NCBI GenBank assembly: GCA_027574665.1
Contig: CM050672.1
Coordinates: 11,392,001-11,456,000 of the forward strand
From: Rhynochetos jubatus
Lineage: Eukaryota > Chordata > Aves > Eurypygiformes > Rhynochetidae
Length of the DNA: 64,000 bases
Direction of reading: 5' to 3'
Positions within the stretch are counted from its first letter, which is position 1; every line of letters begins with the position of its first letter. Positions 48,801 to 60,230 of the stretch are shown in pieces. Position numbers and translations under genes: made by a program. Under the pieces are notes generated by a model, which saw only the letters and a program-made list of their open reading frames with translations, made no database searches and was not told the origin of the DNA.

Positions 48801-51800
48801 ATGCAGCCCACATCCGGGACAATCTCAAGAGCAGGGGGTGGAGCAAGGCAGGCCTCAAACCACGAGAAGCTCCAGCCCAAAAGGCAGCCAAAATGCAGCC
48901 CACATCCAGGAGAATCTCAAGAGCAGGGGGTGGAGCAAGCCAGGCCTCAAACCATGAGAAGCTCCAGCCCAAGAATCAGACAATATGCAGCCCACAACCG
49001 GGAGAATCTCAAGAGCAGGGGGTGGAGCAAGCCAGGCCTCAAACCACGAGAAGCTCCAGCCCAAAATGCAGCCAAAATAAAGCCCACATCCGGGAGAATC
49101 TCAAGAGCAGGGGGTGGAGCAAGCCAGGCCTCAAACCTCGAGAAGCTCCAGCCCAAGAATCAGTCAAAATGCAGCCCACATCCGGGAGAATCTCAAGAGC
49201 AGGGGGTGGAGCAAGGCAGGCCTCAAACCACGAGAAGCTCCAGCCCAAAAGGCAGCCAAAATGCAGCCCACATCCGTGAGAATCTCAAGAGCAGGGGGTG
49301 GAGCAAGCCAGGCCTCAAACCACGAGAATCTCCAGCCCAAAATGCAGCCAAAATGCAGCCCACATCCGGGAGAATATCAAGAGCAGGGGGTGGAGCAAGC
49401 CAGGCCTCAAACCACGAGAAGCTCCAGCCCAAAAAGCAGCCAAAATGCAGCCCACATCCGGGAGAATCTCAAGAGCAGGGGGTGGAGCAAGCCAGGCCTC
49501 AAACCATGAGAAGCTCCAGCCCAAAATTCAGCCAAAATGCAGCCCACATCCGGGAGAATCTCAAGAGCAGGGGGTGGAACAAGCCAGGCCTCAAACCACG
49601 AGAAGCTCCAGCCCTAAAGGCGGCCAAAATCCAGCCCACATCCGGGAGAATCTCAACAGCAGGGGGTGGAGCAAGCCAGGCCTCAAACCACGAGAAGCTC
49701 CAGCCCAAAAGGCAGCCAAAATGCAGCCCACATCCGGGAGAATCTCAAGAGCAGGGGGTGGAGCAAGCCAGGCCTCAAACCATGAGAAGCTCCAGCCCAA
49801 AATTCAGCCAAAATGCAGCCCACATCCGGGAGAATCTCAAGAGCAGGGGGTGGAGCAAGCCAGGCCTCAAACCACGAGAAGCTCCAGCCCAAGTATCAGC
49901 CAAAATGCAGCCCACATCCGGGAGAATATCAAGAGCAGGGGGTGGAGCAAGCCAGGCCTCAAACCACGAGAAGCTCCAGCCCAAAAAGCAGCCAAAATGC
50001 AGCCCACATCCGGGAGAATCTCAAGAGCAGGGGGTGGAGCAAGCCAGGTCTCAAACCACGAGAAGCTCCAGCCCAAGAATCAGCCAAAATGCAGCCCACA
50101 TCCGGGAGAATCTCAAGAGCAGGGGGTGGAGCAAGCCAGGCCTCAAACCACGAGAAGCTCCAGCCCAAAAAGCAGCCAAAATGCAGCCCACATCCGGGAG
50201 AATCTCAAGAGCAGGGGGTGGAGCAAGCCAGGCCTCAAACCACGAGAAGCTCCAGCCCAAAAGGCAGCCAAAATGCAGCCCACATCCGGGAGAATATCAA
50301 GAGCAGGGGGTGGAGCAAGCCAGGCCTCAAACCACGAGAAGCTCCAGCCCAAAAAGCAGCCAAAATGCAGCCCACATCCGGGAGAATCTCAAGAGCAGGG
50401 GGTGGAGCAAGCCAGGCCTCAAACCACGAGAAGCTCCAGCCCAAAAGGGAGCCAAAATGCAGCCCACATCGGGCAGAATCTCAAGAGCAGGGGGTGGAGC
50501 AAGCCAGGCCTCAAACCACGAGAAGCTCCAGCCCAAGAATCACTCAAAATGCAGCCCACATCCGGGAGAATCTCAAGAGCAGGGGTTGGAGCAAGCCAGG
50601 CCTCAAACCACGAGAAGCTCCAGCCCAAAAGGCAGCCAAAATGCAGCCCACATCTGGGAGAATCTCAAGAGCAGGGGGTGGAGCAAGCCAGGCCTCAAAC
50701 CACGAGAAGCTCCAGCCCAAAAGGCAGCCAAAATCCAGCCCACATCCGGGAGAATCTCAAGAGCAGGGGGTGGAGCAAGCCAGGCCTCAAACCACGAGAA
50801 GCTCCAGCCCAAGAATCAGTCAATATGCAGCCCACATCCGGGAGAATCTCAAGAGCAGGGGGTGGAGCAAGCCAGGCCTCAAACCTCGAGAAGCTCCAGC
50901 CCAAAAGGCAGCCAAAATGCAGCCCACCTCCGGGAGAATCTCAAGAGCAGGGGGTGGAGCAAGCCAGGCCTCAAACCACGAGAAGCTCCAGCCCTTAAGT
51001 GCAGCCAAAATGCAGCCCACATCCGGGAGAATCTCAATAGCAGGGTGTGGAGCAAGGCAGGCTTCAAACCTCGAGAAGCTCCAGCCCAAAAGGCAGCCAA
51101 AATGCAGCCCACCTCCGGGAGAATCTCAAGAGCAGGGGGTGGAGCAAGCCAGGCCTCAAACCACGAGAAGCTCCAGACCAAAAGGCAGCCAAAATGCAGC
51201 CCACATCCGGGAGAATATCAAGAGCAGGGAGTGGAGCAAGCCAGGCCTCAAACCACGAGAAGCTCCAGCCCAAAAGGCAGCCAAAATGCAGCCCATATCC
51301 GGGAGAATCTCAAGAGCAGGGGGTGGAGCAAGCCAGGCCTCAAACCTCGAGAAGCTCCAGCCCAAAAGGCAGCCAAAATGCAGCCCACCTCCGGGAGAAT
51401 CTCAAGAGCAGGGAGTGGAGCAAGCCAGGCCTCAAACCACGAGAAGCTCCAGCCCAAAAGGCAGCCAAAATGCAGCCCATATCCGGGAGAATCTCAAGAG
51501 CAGGGGGTGGAGCAAGCCAGGCCTCAAACCACGAGAAGCTCCAGCCCAAAAGGCAGCCAAAATGCAGCCCACATCCGGGAGAATCTCAAGAGCAGGGGGT
51601 GGAGCAAGCCAGGCCTCCAACCACGAGAAGCTCCAGCCCAAAATGCAGCCAAAATCCAGCCCACATCCGGGAGAATCTCAAGAGCAGGGGCTCGAGCAAG
51701 CCAGGCCTCAAACCACGAGAAGCTCCAGCCCAAAAGGAAGACAAAATGCAGCCCATATCCGGGAGAATCTCAAGAGCAGGGGCTGGAGCAAGCCAGGCCT

Positions 51801-54800
51801 CAAACCACGAGAAGCTCCAGCCCAAAAGGCAGCCAAAATGCAGCCCACATCCGGGAGAATCTCAAGAGCAGGGGGTGGAGCAAGCCAGGCCTCAAACCAC
51901 GAGAAGCTCCAGCCCAAAAGGCAGCCAAAATGCAGCCCACATCCGGGAGAATATCAAGAGCAGGGCGTGGAGCAAGCCAGGCCTCAAACCACGAGAAGCT
52001 CCAGCCCAAAAGGCAGCCAAAATCCAGCCCACATCCGGGAGAATCTCAAGAGCAGGGGGTCGAGCAAGCCAGGCCTCAAACCACGAGAATCTCCAGCCCA
52101 AAATGCAGTCAAAATGCAGCCCACATCCGGGAGAATCTCAAGAGCAGGGGGTGGAGCAAGCCAGGCCTCAAACCTCGAGAAGCTCCAGCCCAAAAGTCAG
52201 CCAAAATGCAGCCCACCTCCGGGAGAATCTCAAGAGCAGGGGGTGGAGCAAGCCAGGCCTCAAACCACGAGAAGCTCCAGCCCAAAAGGCAGCCAAAATG
52301 CAGCCCACATCCGGGAGAATATCAAGAGCAGGGGCTCGAGCAAGACAGGCCTCAAACCACGAGAAGCTCCAGCCCAAAAGGCAGCCAAAATGCAGCCCAC
52401 ATCCGGGAGAATTTCAAGAGCAGGGAGTGGAGCAAGCCAGGCCTCAAACCACGAGAAGCTCCAGCCCAAAAGGCAGCCAAAATGCAGCCCACATCCGGGA
52501 GAATATCAAGAGCAGGGGGTGGAGCAAGCCAGGCCTCAAACCACGAGAAGCTCCAGCCCAAAATGCAGCCAAAATCCAGCCCACATCCGGGAGAATCTCA
52601 AGAGCAGGGGCTCGAGCAAGGCAGGCCTCAAACCACGAGAAGCTCCAGCCCAAAAGGCAGCCAAAATGCAGCCCACATCCGGGAGAATATCAAGAGCAGG
52701 GCGTGGAGCAAGCCAGGCCTCAAACCACGAGAAGCTCCAGCCCAAAATGCAGCCAAAATCCAGCCCACATCCGGGAGAATCTCAAGAGCAGGGGCTCGAG
52801 CAAGGCAGGCCTCAAACCACGAGAAGCTCCAGCCCAAAAGGCAGCAAATATGCAGCCCACATCCGGGAGAATCTCAAGAGCAGGGAGTGGAGCAAGCCAG
52901 GCCTCAAACCACGAGAAGCTCCAGCCCAAAAGGAAGACAAAATGCAGCCCATATCCGGGAGAATCTCAAGAGCAGGGGGTGGAGCAAGGCAGGCCTCAAA
53001 CCACGAGAAGCTCCAGCCCAAAATGCAGCCAAAATGCAGCCCACATCCAGGAGAAACTCAAGAGCAGGGGGTGGAGCAAGGCAGGCCTTAAACCACGAGA
53101 AGCTCCAGCCCAAAATTCAGCCAAAATGCAGCCCACATCCGGGAGAATCTCAAGAGCAGGGGGTGGAGCACACCAGGCCTCAAACCACGAGAAGCTCCAG
53201 CCCAAAAGGCAGCCAAAATGCAGCCCACCTCCGGGAGAATCTCAACAGCAGGGGGTGGAGCAAGCCAGGCCTCAAACCACGAGAAGCTCCAGCCCAAGAA
53301 TCAGCCAAAATGCAGACCACATCAGGGAGAATCTCAGGAGCAGGGGATGGAGCAAGCCAGGCCTCAAACCACGAGAAGCTCCAGCCCAAGAATCGGCCAA
53401 TATGCAGCCCACATCCGGGAGAATCTCAAGAGCAGGGGGTGGAGCAAGCCAGGTCTCAAACCACGAGAAGCTCCAGCCCAAAATTCAGCCAAAATGCAGC
53501 CCACATCGGGCAGAATCTCAAGAGCAGGGGGTGGAGCAAGCCAGGCCTCAAACCACGAGAAGCTCCAGCCCAAGAATCACTCAAAATGCAGCCCACATCC
53601 GGGAGAATCTCAAGAGCAGGGTGTGGAGCAAGGCAGGCTTCAAACCTCGAGAAGCTCCAGCCCAAAAGGCAGCCAAAATGCAGCCCACCTCCGGGAGAAT
53701 CTCAAGAGCAGGGGGTGGAGCAAGCCAGGCCTCAAACCACGAGAAGCTCCAGACCAAAAGGCAGCCAAAATGCAGCCCACATCCGGGAGAATCTCAAGAG
53801 CAGGGGGTGGAGCAAGCCAGGCCTCAAACCACGAGAAGCTCCAGGCCAAAAGACAGCCAAAATGCAGCCCATATCCGGGAGAATCTCAAGAGCAGGGGGG
53901 GGAGCAAGCCAGGCCTCAAACCTCGAGAAGCTCCAGCCCAAAAGGCAGCCAAAATGCAGCCCACCTCCGGGAGAATCTCAAGAGCAGGGGGTGGAGCAAG
54001 CCAGGCCTCCAACCACGAGAAGCTCCAGCCCAAAATGCAGCCAAAATCCAGCCCACATCCGGGAGAATCTCAAGAGCAGGGGCTCGAGCAAGCCAGGCCT
54101 CAAACCACGAGAAGCTCCAGCCCAAAAGGAAGATAAAATGCAGCCCATATCCGGGAGAATCTCAAGAGCAGGGGCTGGAGCAAGCCAGGCCTCAAACCAC
54201 GAGAAGCTCCAGCCCAAGAATCACTCAAAATGCAGCCCACATCCGGGAGAATCTCAAGAGCAGGGGGTGGAGCAAGCCAGGCCTCAAACCACGAGAAGCT
54301 CCAGCCCAAAAGGCAGCCAAAATGCAGCCCACATCTGGGAGAATCTCAAGAGCAGGGGGTGGAGCAAGCCAGGCCTCAAACCACGAGAAGCTCCAGCCCA
54401 AAAGGCAGCCAAAATCCAGCCCACATCCGGGAGAATCTCAAGAGCAGGGGGTGGAGCAAGCCAGGCCTCAAACCATGAGAAGTTCCAGCCCAAAATTCAG
54501 CCAAAATGCAGCCCACATCCGGGAGAATCTCAAGAGCAGGGGGTGGAGCAAGCCAGGCCTCAAACCACGAGAAGCTCCAGCCCAAGAATCAGTCAATATG
54601 CAGCCCACATCCGGGAGAATCTCAAGAGCAGGGGGTGGAGCAAGCCAGGCCTCAAACCTCGAGAAGCTCCAGCCCAAAAGGCAGCCAAAATGCAGCCCAC
54701 ATCCGGGAGAATCTCAAGAGCAGGGGGTGGAGCAAGCCAGGCCTCAAACCACGAGAAGCTCCAGCCCAAAAGGCAGCCAAAATGCAGCCCACATCCGGGA

Positions 54801-54812
54801 GAATCTCAATAG
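48654..54812 (+). other. Longest stop-free stretch; not considered a gene
   Basis: One forward frame stays open for about 2,052 codons. It translates as tandem copies of a basic 92-residue peptide (short motifs include KPGLKPREAP, RISRAGGG and ARPQTTRSSSP), because three 92-bp units equal 92 codons. Against a gene: the two other forward frames are also open for over 1,000 codons within it (49,813-53,091 and 51,047-54,136); the same property exists across the array; single-base indels are tolerated; and there is no distinctive start context, signal peptide or non-repeat domain. It shows that stop-creating variants (TAG in GTAGCC or GAGTAGG, TAA in CCTTAAACC) are scarce in this part of the array. 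Confidence 0.85.
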
Positions 54813-57313
54813 CAGGGTGTGGAGCAAGGCAGGCTTCAAACCTCGAGAAGCTCCAGCCCAAAAGGCAGCCAAAATGCAGCCCACCTCCGGGAGAATCTCA
54901 AGAGCAGGGGGTGGAGCAAGCCAGGCCTCAAACCACGAGAAGCTCCAGACCAAAAGGCAGCCAAAATGCAGCCCACATCCGGGAGAATATCAAGAGCAGG
55001 GGGTGGAGCAAGCCAGGCCTCAAACCACGAGAAGCTCCAGCCCAAAAGACAGCCAAAATGCAGCCCATATCCGGGAGAATCTCAAGAGCAGGGGGTGGAG
55101 CAAGCCAGGCCTCAAACCTCGAGAAGCTCCAGCCCAAATGGCAGCCAAAATGCAGCCCACCTCTGGGAGAATCTCAAGAGCAGGGGGTGGAGCAAGCCAG
55201 GCCTCCAACCACGAGAAGCTCCAGCCCAAAATGCAGCCAAAATCCAGCCCACATCCGGGAGAATCTCAAGAGCAGGGGCTCGAGCAAGCCAGGCCTCAAA
55301 CCACGAGAAGCTCCAGCCCAAAAGGAAGATAAAATGCAGCCCACATCCGGGAGAATCTCAAGAGCAGGGGGTGGAGCAAGCCAGGCCTCAAACCACGAGA
55401 AGCTCCAGCCCAAAAGGCAGCCAAAATGCAGCCCACATCCGGGAGAATATCAAGAGCAGGGCGTGGAGCAAGCCAGGCCTCAAACCACGAGAAGCTCCAG
55501 CCCAAAAGGCAGCCAAAATCCAGCCCACATCCGGGAGAATCTCAAGAGCAGGGGGTCGAGCAAGCCAGGCCTCAAACCACGAGAATCTCCAGCCCAAAAT
55601 GCAGTCAAAATGCAGCCCACATCCGGGAGAATCTCAAGAGCAGGGGGTGGAGCAAGCCAGGCCTCAAACCTCGAGAAGCTCCAGCCCAAAAGGCAGCCAA
55701 AATGCAGCCCACATGTGGGAGAATCTCAAGAGCAGGGGCTCGAGCAAGACAGGCCTCAAACCACGAGAAGCTCCAGCCCAAAAGGCAGCCAAAATGCAGC
55801 CCACATCCGGGAGAATTTCAAGAGCAGGGAGTGGAGCAAGCCAGGCCTCAAACCACGAGAAGCTCCAGCCCAAAAGGAAGACAAAATGCAGCCCATATCC
55901 GGGAGAATATCAAGAGCAGGGGCTGGAGCAAGCCAGGCCTCAAACCACGAGAAGCTCCAGCCCAAAAGGCAGCCAAAATGCAGCCCACATCCGGGAGAAT
56001 CTCAAGAGCAGGGGGTGGAGCAAGCCAGGCCTCAAACCACGAGAAGCTCCAGCCCAAAATGCAGCCAAAATCCAGCCCACATCCGGGAGAATCTCAAGAG
56101 CAGGGGCTCGAGCAAGGCAGGCCTCAAACCACGAGAAGCTCCAGCCCAAAAGGCAGCCAAAATGCAGCCCACATCCGGGAGAATATCAAGAGCAGGGGGT
56201 GGAGCAAGCCAGGCCTCAAACCACGAGAAGCTCCAGCCCAAAATGCAGCCAAAATCCAGCCCACATCCGGGAGAATCTCAAGAGCAGGGGCTCGAACAAG
56301 GCAGGCCTCAAACCACGAGAAGCTCCAGCCCAAAAGGCAGCAAATATGCAGCCCACATCCGGGAGAATCTCAAGAGCAGGGAGTGGAGCAAGCCAGGCCT
56401 CAAACCACGAGAAGCTCCAGCCCAAAAGGAAGACAAAATGCAGCCAACCTGCGGGAGAATCTCAAGAGCAGGGGGTGGAGCAAGCCAGGCCTCAAACCAC
56501 TAGAAGCTCCAGCCCAAATGGCAGCCAAAATGCAGCCCACATCCGGGAGAATCTCAAGAGCAGGGGGTGGAGCAAGCCAGGCCTCAAACCACGAGAAGCT
56601 CCAGCCCAAAATGCAGTCAAAATGCAGCCCACATCCGGGAGAATCTCAAGAGCAGGGGGTGGAGCAAGCCAGGCCTAAAACCTCGAGAAGCTCCAGCCCA
56701 AAAGGCAGCCAAAATGCAGCCCACATCCGGGAGAATCTCAAGAGCAGGGGTTGGAGCAAGCCAGGCCTCAAACCACGAGAAGCTCCAGACCAAAATGCAG
56801 CCAAAATCCAGCCCACATCCCGGAAAATTTCAAGAGCAGGGGGTGGAGCAAGCCAGGCCTCAAACCACGAGAAGCTCCAGCCCAAAAGGAAGACAAATTG
56901 CAGCCCACATCCGGGAGAATCTCAAGAGCAGGGGGTGGAGCAAGCCAGGCCTCAAACCACGAGAAGCTCCAGCCCAAAAGGCAGCCAAAATCCAGCCCAC
57001 ATCCAGTACAGTATCAAGAGCAGGGGGTGGAGCAAGCCAGGCCTCAAACCACGAGAAGCTCCAGCCCAAAAGGCAGCCAAAATCCAGCCCACATCCAGTA
57101 CAGTATCAAGAGCAGGGGGTGGAGCAAGCCAGGCCTCAAACCTCGAGAAGCTCCAGCCCAAAAAGCAGCCAAAATCCAGCCCACCTCCGGGAGAATCTCA
57201 AGAGCAGGGGGTGGAGCAAGGCAGGCCTCAAACCACGAGAACCTCCAGCCCAAAATGCAGCCAAAATGCAGCCCACCTCCGGGAGTATATCAAGAGCAGG
57301 GGGTGGAGCAAGG
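48958..57313 (+). repeat. Array zone G: relatively homogeneous units with 13-41-unit block copies
   Basis: Units here are closer to consensus than at 20-40 kb. Block copies include about 50,600-52,200 against 54,280-55,700 (offset falling from 3,681 to 3,496 bp), about 53,640-54,220 against 54,836-55,420 (1,196 bp, 13 units), and about 51,524-51,830 against 53,916-54,220 (2,392 bp, 26 units). Shared markers are CAACCACGAGAAG, AAAGGAAGACAAAATG (or GATAAAATG) and GGGGCTCGAGC. The only length change is a one-base gain at 50,993 (CCCTTAAGTGCAGCC). Units at 57,000 and 57,092 both carry CATCCAGTACAGTATC, a single-unit duplication. No gene is visible. Confidence 0.83.
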
Positions 57314-58483
57314 CAGGCCTCAAACCACGAGAAGCTCCAGCCCAAAATGCAGCCAAAATGCAGCCCACATCCAGGAGAAACTCAAGAGCAGGGGGTGGAG
57401 CAAGGCAGGCCTTAAACCACGAGAAGCTCCAGCCCAAAATTCAGCCAAAATGCAGCCCACATCCGGGAGAATCTCAAGAGCAGGGGGTGGAGCACACCAG
57501 GCCTCAAACCACGAGAAGCTCCAGCCCAAAAGGCAGCCAAAAGTTTGCCCACATCCGGGAGAATCTCAAGAGCGGTGGGTGGAGCAAGCCAGGCCTCAAA
57601 CCACGAGAAGCTCCAGCCCAAAAGGCAGCCAAAATGCAGCCCACCTCCGGGAGAATCTCAACAGCAGGGGGTGGAGCAAGCCAGGCCTCAAACCTCGAGA
57701 AGCTCCAGCCCAAAAGGCAGCCAAAATCCAGCCCACATCCGGGAGAATCTCAAGAGCAGGGGCTCGAGCAAGGCAGGCCTCAAACCACGAGAAGCTCCAG
57801 CCCAAAAGGCAGCCAAAATGCAGCCCACATCCAGGAGAATCTCAAGAGCAGGGGTGGAGTAAGGCAGGCCTCAAACCACGAGAACCTCCAGCCAAAAATG
57901 CAGCCAAAATGCAGCCCACATCCAGGAGAAACTCAAGAGCAGGGGGTGGAGCAAGGCAGGCCTTAAACCACGAGAAGCTCCAGCCCAAAAGGCAGCCAAA
58001 ATGCAGCCCACATCCGGGAGAATATCAATAGCAGGGGGTGGAGCAAGCCAGGCCTCAAACCACGAGAAGCTCCAGCCCAAAAAGGCAGCCAAAATGCAGC
58101 CCACATCCGGGAGAATCTCAAGAGCAGGGGGTGGAGCAAGCCAGGCCTCAAACCACGAGAAGCTCCAGCCCAAGAATCGGCCAATATGCAGCCCACATCC
58201 GGGAGAATCTCAAGAGCAGGGGGTGGAGCAAGCCAGGCCTCAAACCGCGAGAAGCTCCAGCCCAAGAATCAGCCAATATGCAGCCCACATCCGGGAGAAT
58301 CTCAAGAGCAGGGGGTGGAGCAAGCCAGGCCTCAAACCATGAGAAGTTCCAGCCCAAAAGGCAGCCAAAATGCAGCCCACATCTGGGAGAATCTCAAGAG
58401 CAGGGGGTGGAGCAAGCCAGGCCTCAAACCACGAGAAGTTCCAGCCCAAAACCAGCGAAAATGCAGCCCACATCCGGGAGAAT
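57314..58483 (+). repeat. First copy of a 1,170-bp duplication
   Basis: This stretch matches 59,061-60,230 at a 1,747-bp offset at all positions I compared; the pair diverges at 57,313/59,060 and 58,484/60,231. It carries three length changes: a loss at 57,851 (GAGCAGGGGTGGAG), a gain at 58,078-58,084 (CCCAAAAAGGCAGCC) and a loss at 58,445-58,455 (CCCAAAACCAGCG). Other private markers are AAAAGTTTGCCC and CCTTAAACC. An older relative of its left part lies at about 53,030-53,300. Confidence 0.9.
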
Positions 58484-59060
58484 CTCAAGAGCAGGGGGTG
58501 GAGCAAGCCAGGCCTCAAACCACGAGAAGCTCCAGCCCAAGAATCAGCCAAAATGCAGACCACATCAGGGAGAATCTCAGGAGCAGGGGATGGAGCAAGC
58601 CAGGCCTCAAACCACGAGAAGCTCCAGCCCAAGAATCGGCCAATATGCAGCCCACATCCGGGAGAATCTCAAGAGCAGGGGGTGGAGCAAGCCAGGTCTC
58701 AAACCACGAGAAGCTCCAGCCCAAGTATCACCCAAAATGCAGCCCACATCTGGGAGAATCTCAAGAGTAGGGGGTGGAGCAAGCCAGGCCTCAAACCACG
58801 AGAAGCTCCAGCCCAAAAGGCAGCCAAAATGCAGCCCACATCCGGGAGAATCTCAAGAGCAGGGGGTGGAGCAAGCCAGGTCTCAAACCACGAGAAGCTC
58901 CAGCCCAAAAGGCAGCCAAAATGCAGCCAACCTGCGGGAGAATCTCAAGAGCAGGGGGTGGAGCAAGCCAGGCCTCAAACCACGAGAAGCTCCAGCCCAA
59001 AAGGCAGCCAAAATGCAGCCCACATCCGGGAGAATCTCAAGAGCAGGGGGTGGAGCAAGC
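58484..59060 (+). repeat. Satellite units between the two 1,170-bp copies
   Basis: About six ordinary units. One carries CAGACCACATCAGGG followed by CTCAGGAGCAGGGGATGG (near 58,557), shared with units near 53,320 and 60,487. Another carries CCAACCTGCGGGAG (near 58,927), shared with 56,447. No other element. Confidence 0.85.
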
Positions 59061-60230
59061 CAGGCCTCAAACCACGAGAAGCTCCAGCCCAAAATGCAGC
59101 CAAAATGCAGCCCACATCCAGGAGAAACTCAAGAGCAGGGGGTGGAGCAAGGCAGGCCTTAAACCACGAGAAGCTCCAGCCCAAAATTCAGCCAAAATGC
59201 AGCCCACATCCGGGAGAATCTCAAGAGCAGGGGGTGGAGCACACCAGGCCTCAAACCACGAGAAGCTCCAGCCCAAAAGGCAGCCAAAAGTTTGCCCACA
59301 TCCGGGAGAATCTCAAGAGCGGTGGGTGGAGCAAGCCAGGCCTCAAACCACGAGAAGCTCCAGCCCAAAAGGCAGCCAAAATGCAGCCCACCTCCGGGAG
59401 AATCTCAACAGCAGGGGGTGGAGCAAGCCAGGCCTCAAACCTCGAGAAGCTCCAGCCCAAAAGGCAGCCAAAATCCAGCCCACATCCGGGAGAATCTCAA
59501 GAGCAGGGGCTCGAGCAAGGCAGGCCTCAAACCACGAGAAGCTCCAGCCCAAAAGGCAGCCAAAATGCAGCCCACATCCAGGAGAATCTCAAGAGCAGGG
59601 GTGGAGTAAGGCAGGCCTCAAACCACGAGAACCTCCAGCCAAAAATGCAGCCAAAATGCAGCCCACATCCAGGAGAAACTCAAGAGCAGGGGGTGGAGCA
59701 AGGCAGGCCTTAAACCACGAGAAGCTCCAGCCCAAAAGGCAGCCAAAATGCAGCCCACATCCGGGAGAATATCAATAGCAGGGGGTGGAGCAAGCCAGGC
59801 CTCAAACCACGAGAAGCTCCAGCCCAAAAAGGCAGCCAAAATGCAGCCCACATCCGGGAGAATCTCAAGAGCAGGGGGTGGAGCAAGCCAGGCCTCAAAC
59901 CACGAGAAGCTCCAGCCCAAGAATCGGCCAATATGCAGCCCACATCCGGGAGAATCTCAAGAGCAGGGGGTGGAGCAAGCCAGGCCTCAAACCGCGAGAA
60001 GCTCCAGCCCAAGAATCAGCCAATATGCAGCCCACATCCGGGAGAATCTCAAGAGCAGGGGGTGGAGCAAGCCAGGCCTCAAACCATGAGAAGTTCCAGC
60101 CCAAAAGGCAGCCAAAATGCAGCCCACATCTGGGAGAATCTCAAGAGCAGGGGGTGGAGCAAGCCAGGCCTCAAACCACGAGAAGTTCCAGCCCAAAACC
60201 AGCGAAAATGCAGCCCACATCCGGGAGAAT
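59061..60230 (+). repeat. Second copy of the 1,170-bp duplication
   Basis: Copy of 57,314-58,483, repeating the same three one-base length changes at 59,598-59,602, about 59,825 and about 60,192. The offset of 1,747 bp is 19 units minus one base, the missing base being the third indel of the first copy. A fragment with the third indel recurs once more at about 61,018. Confidence 0.9.

Larger units (their letters stand above)
43001..48957 (+). repeat. Array zone F with the CAAAGG/GAGTTTGG subfamily at 11-unit spacing
   Basis: A sister form of the zone E variant, reading CAAAGGCAGAGTTTGG with GAAATCC after it, starts at 43,309, 44,320, 45,332 and 47,999, with CAAATGCAGAGTTTGG at 48,550. Spacings are 1,011, 1,012, 2,667 and 551 bp: 11, 11, 29 and 6 units, three of them short by one base. 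A rare ATATTACGTGCAGG unit appears near 44,132 and 44,959. The zone has the densest length changes before the final region: losses at 44,281, 45,291, 47,132, 47,958 and 48,511; gains at 45,201 and 47,273. No gene or mobile element is visible. Confidence 0.86.

Noticed and set aside
48654-54812. A giant repetitive protein of about 2,050 residues, and others of 1,000 or more residues at 11,087-14,203, 29,522-32,893, 49,813-53,091 and 51,047-54,136
   Set aside because: The unit has no forward stop in any frame, the frames overlap one another, 92 bp is not a multiple of 3, and one-base indels are tolerated. Nothing but satellite is translated.
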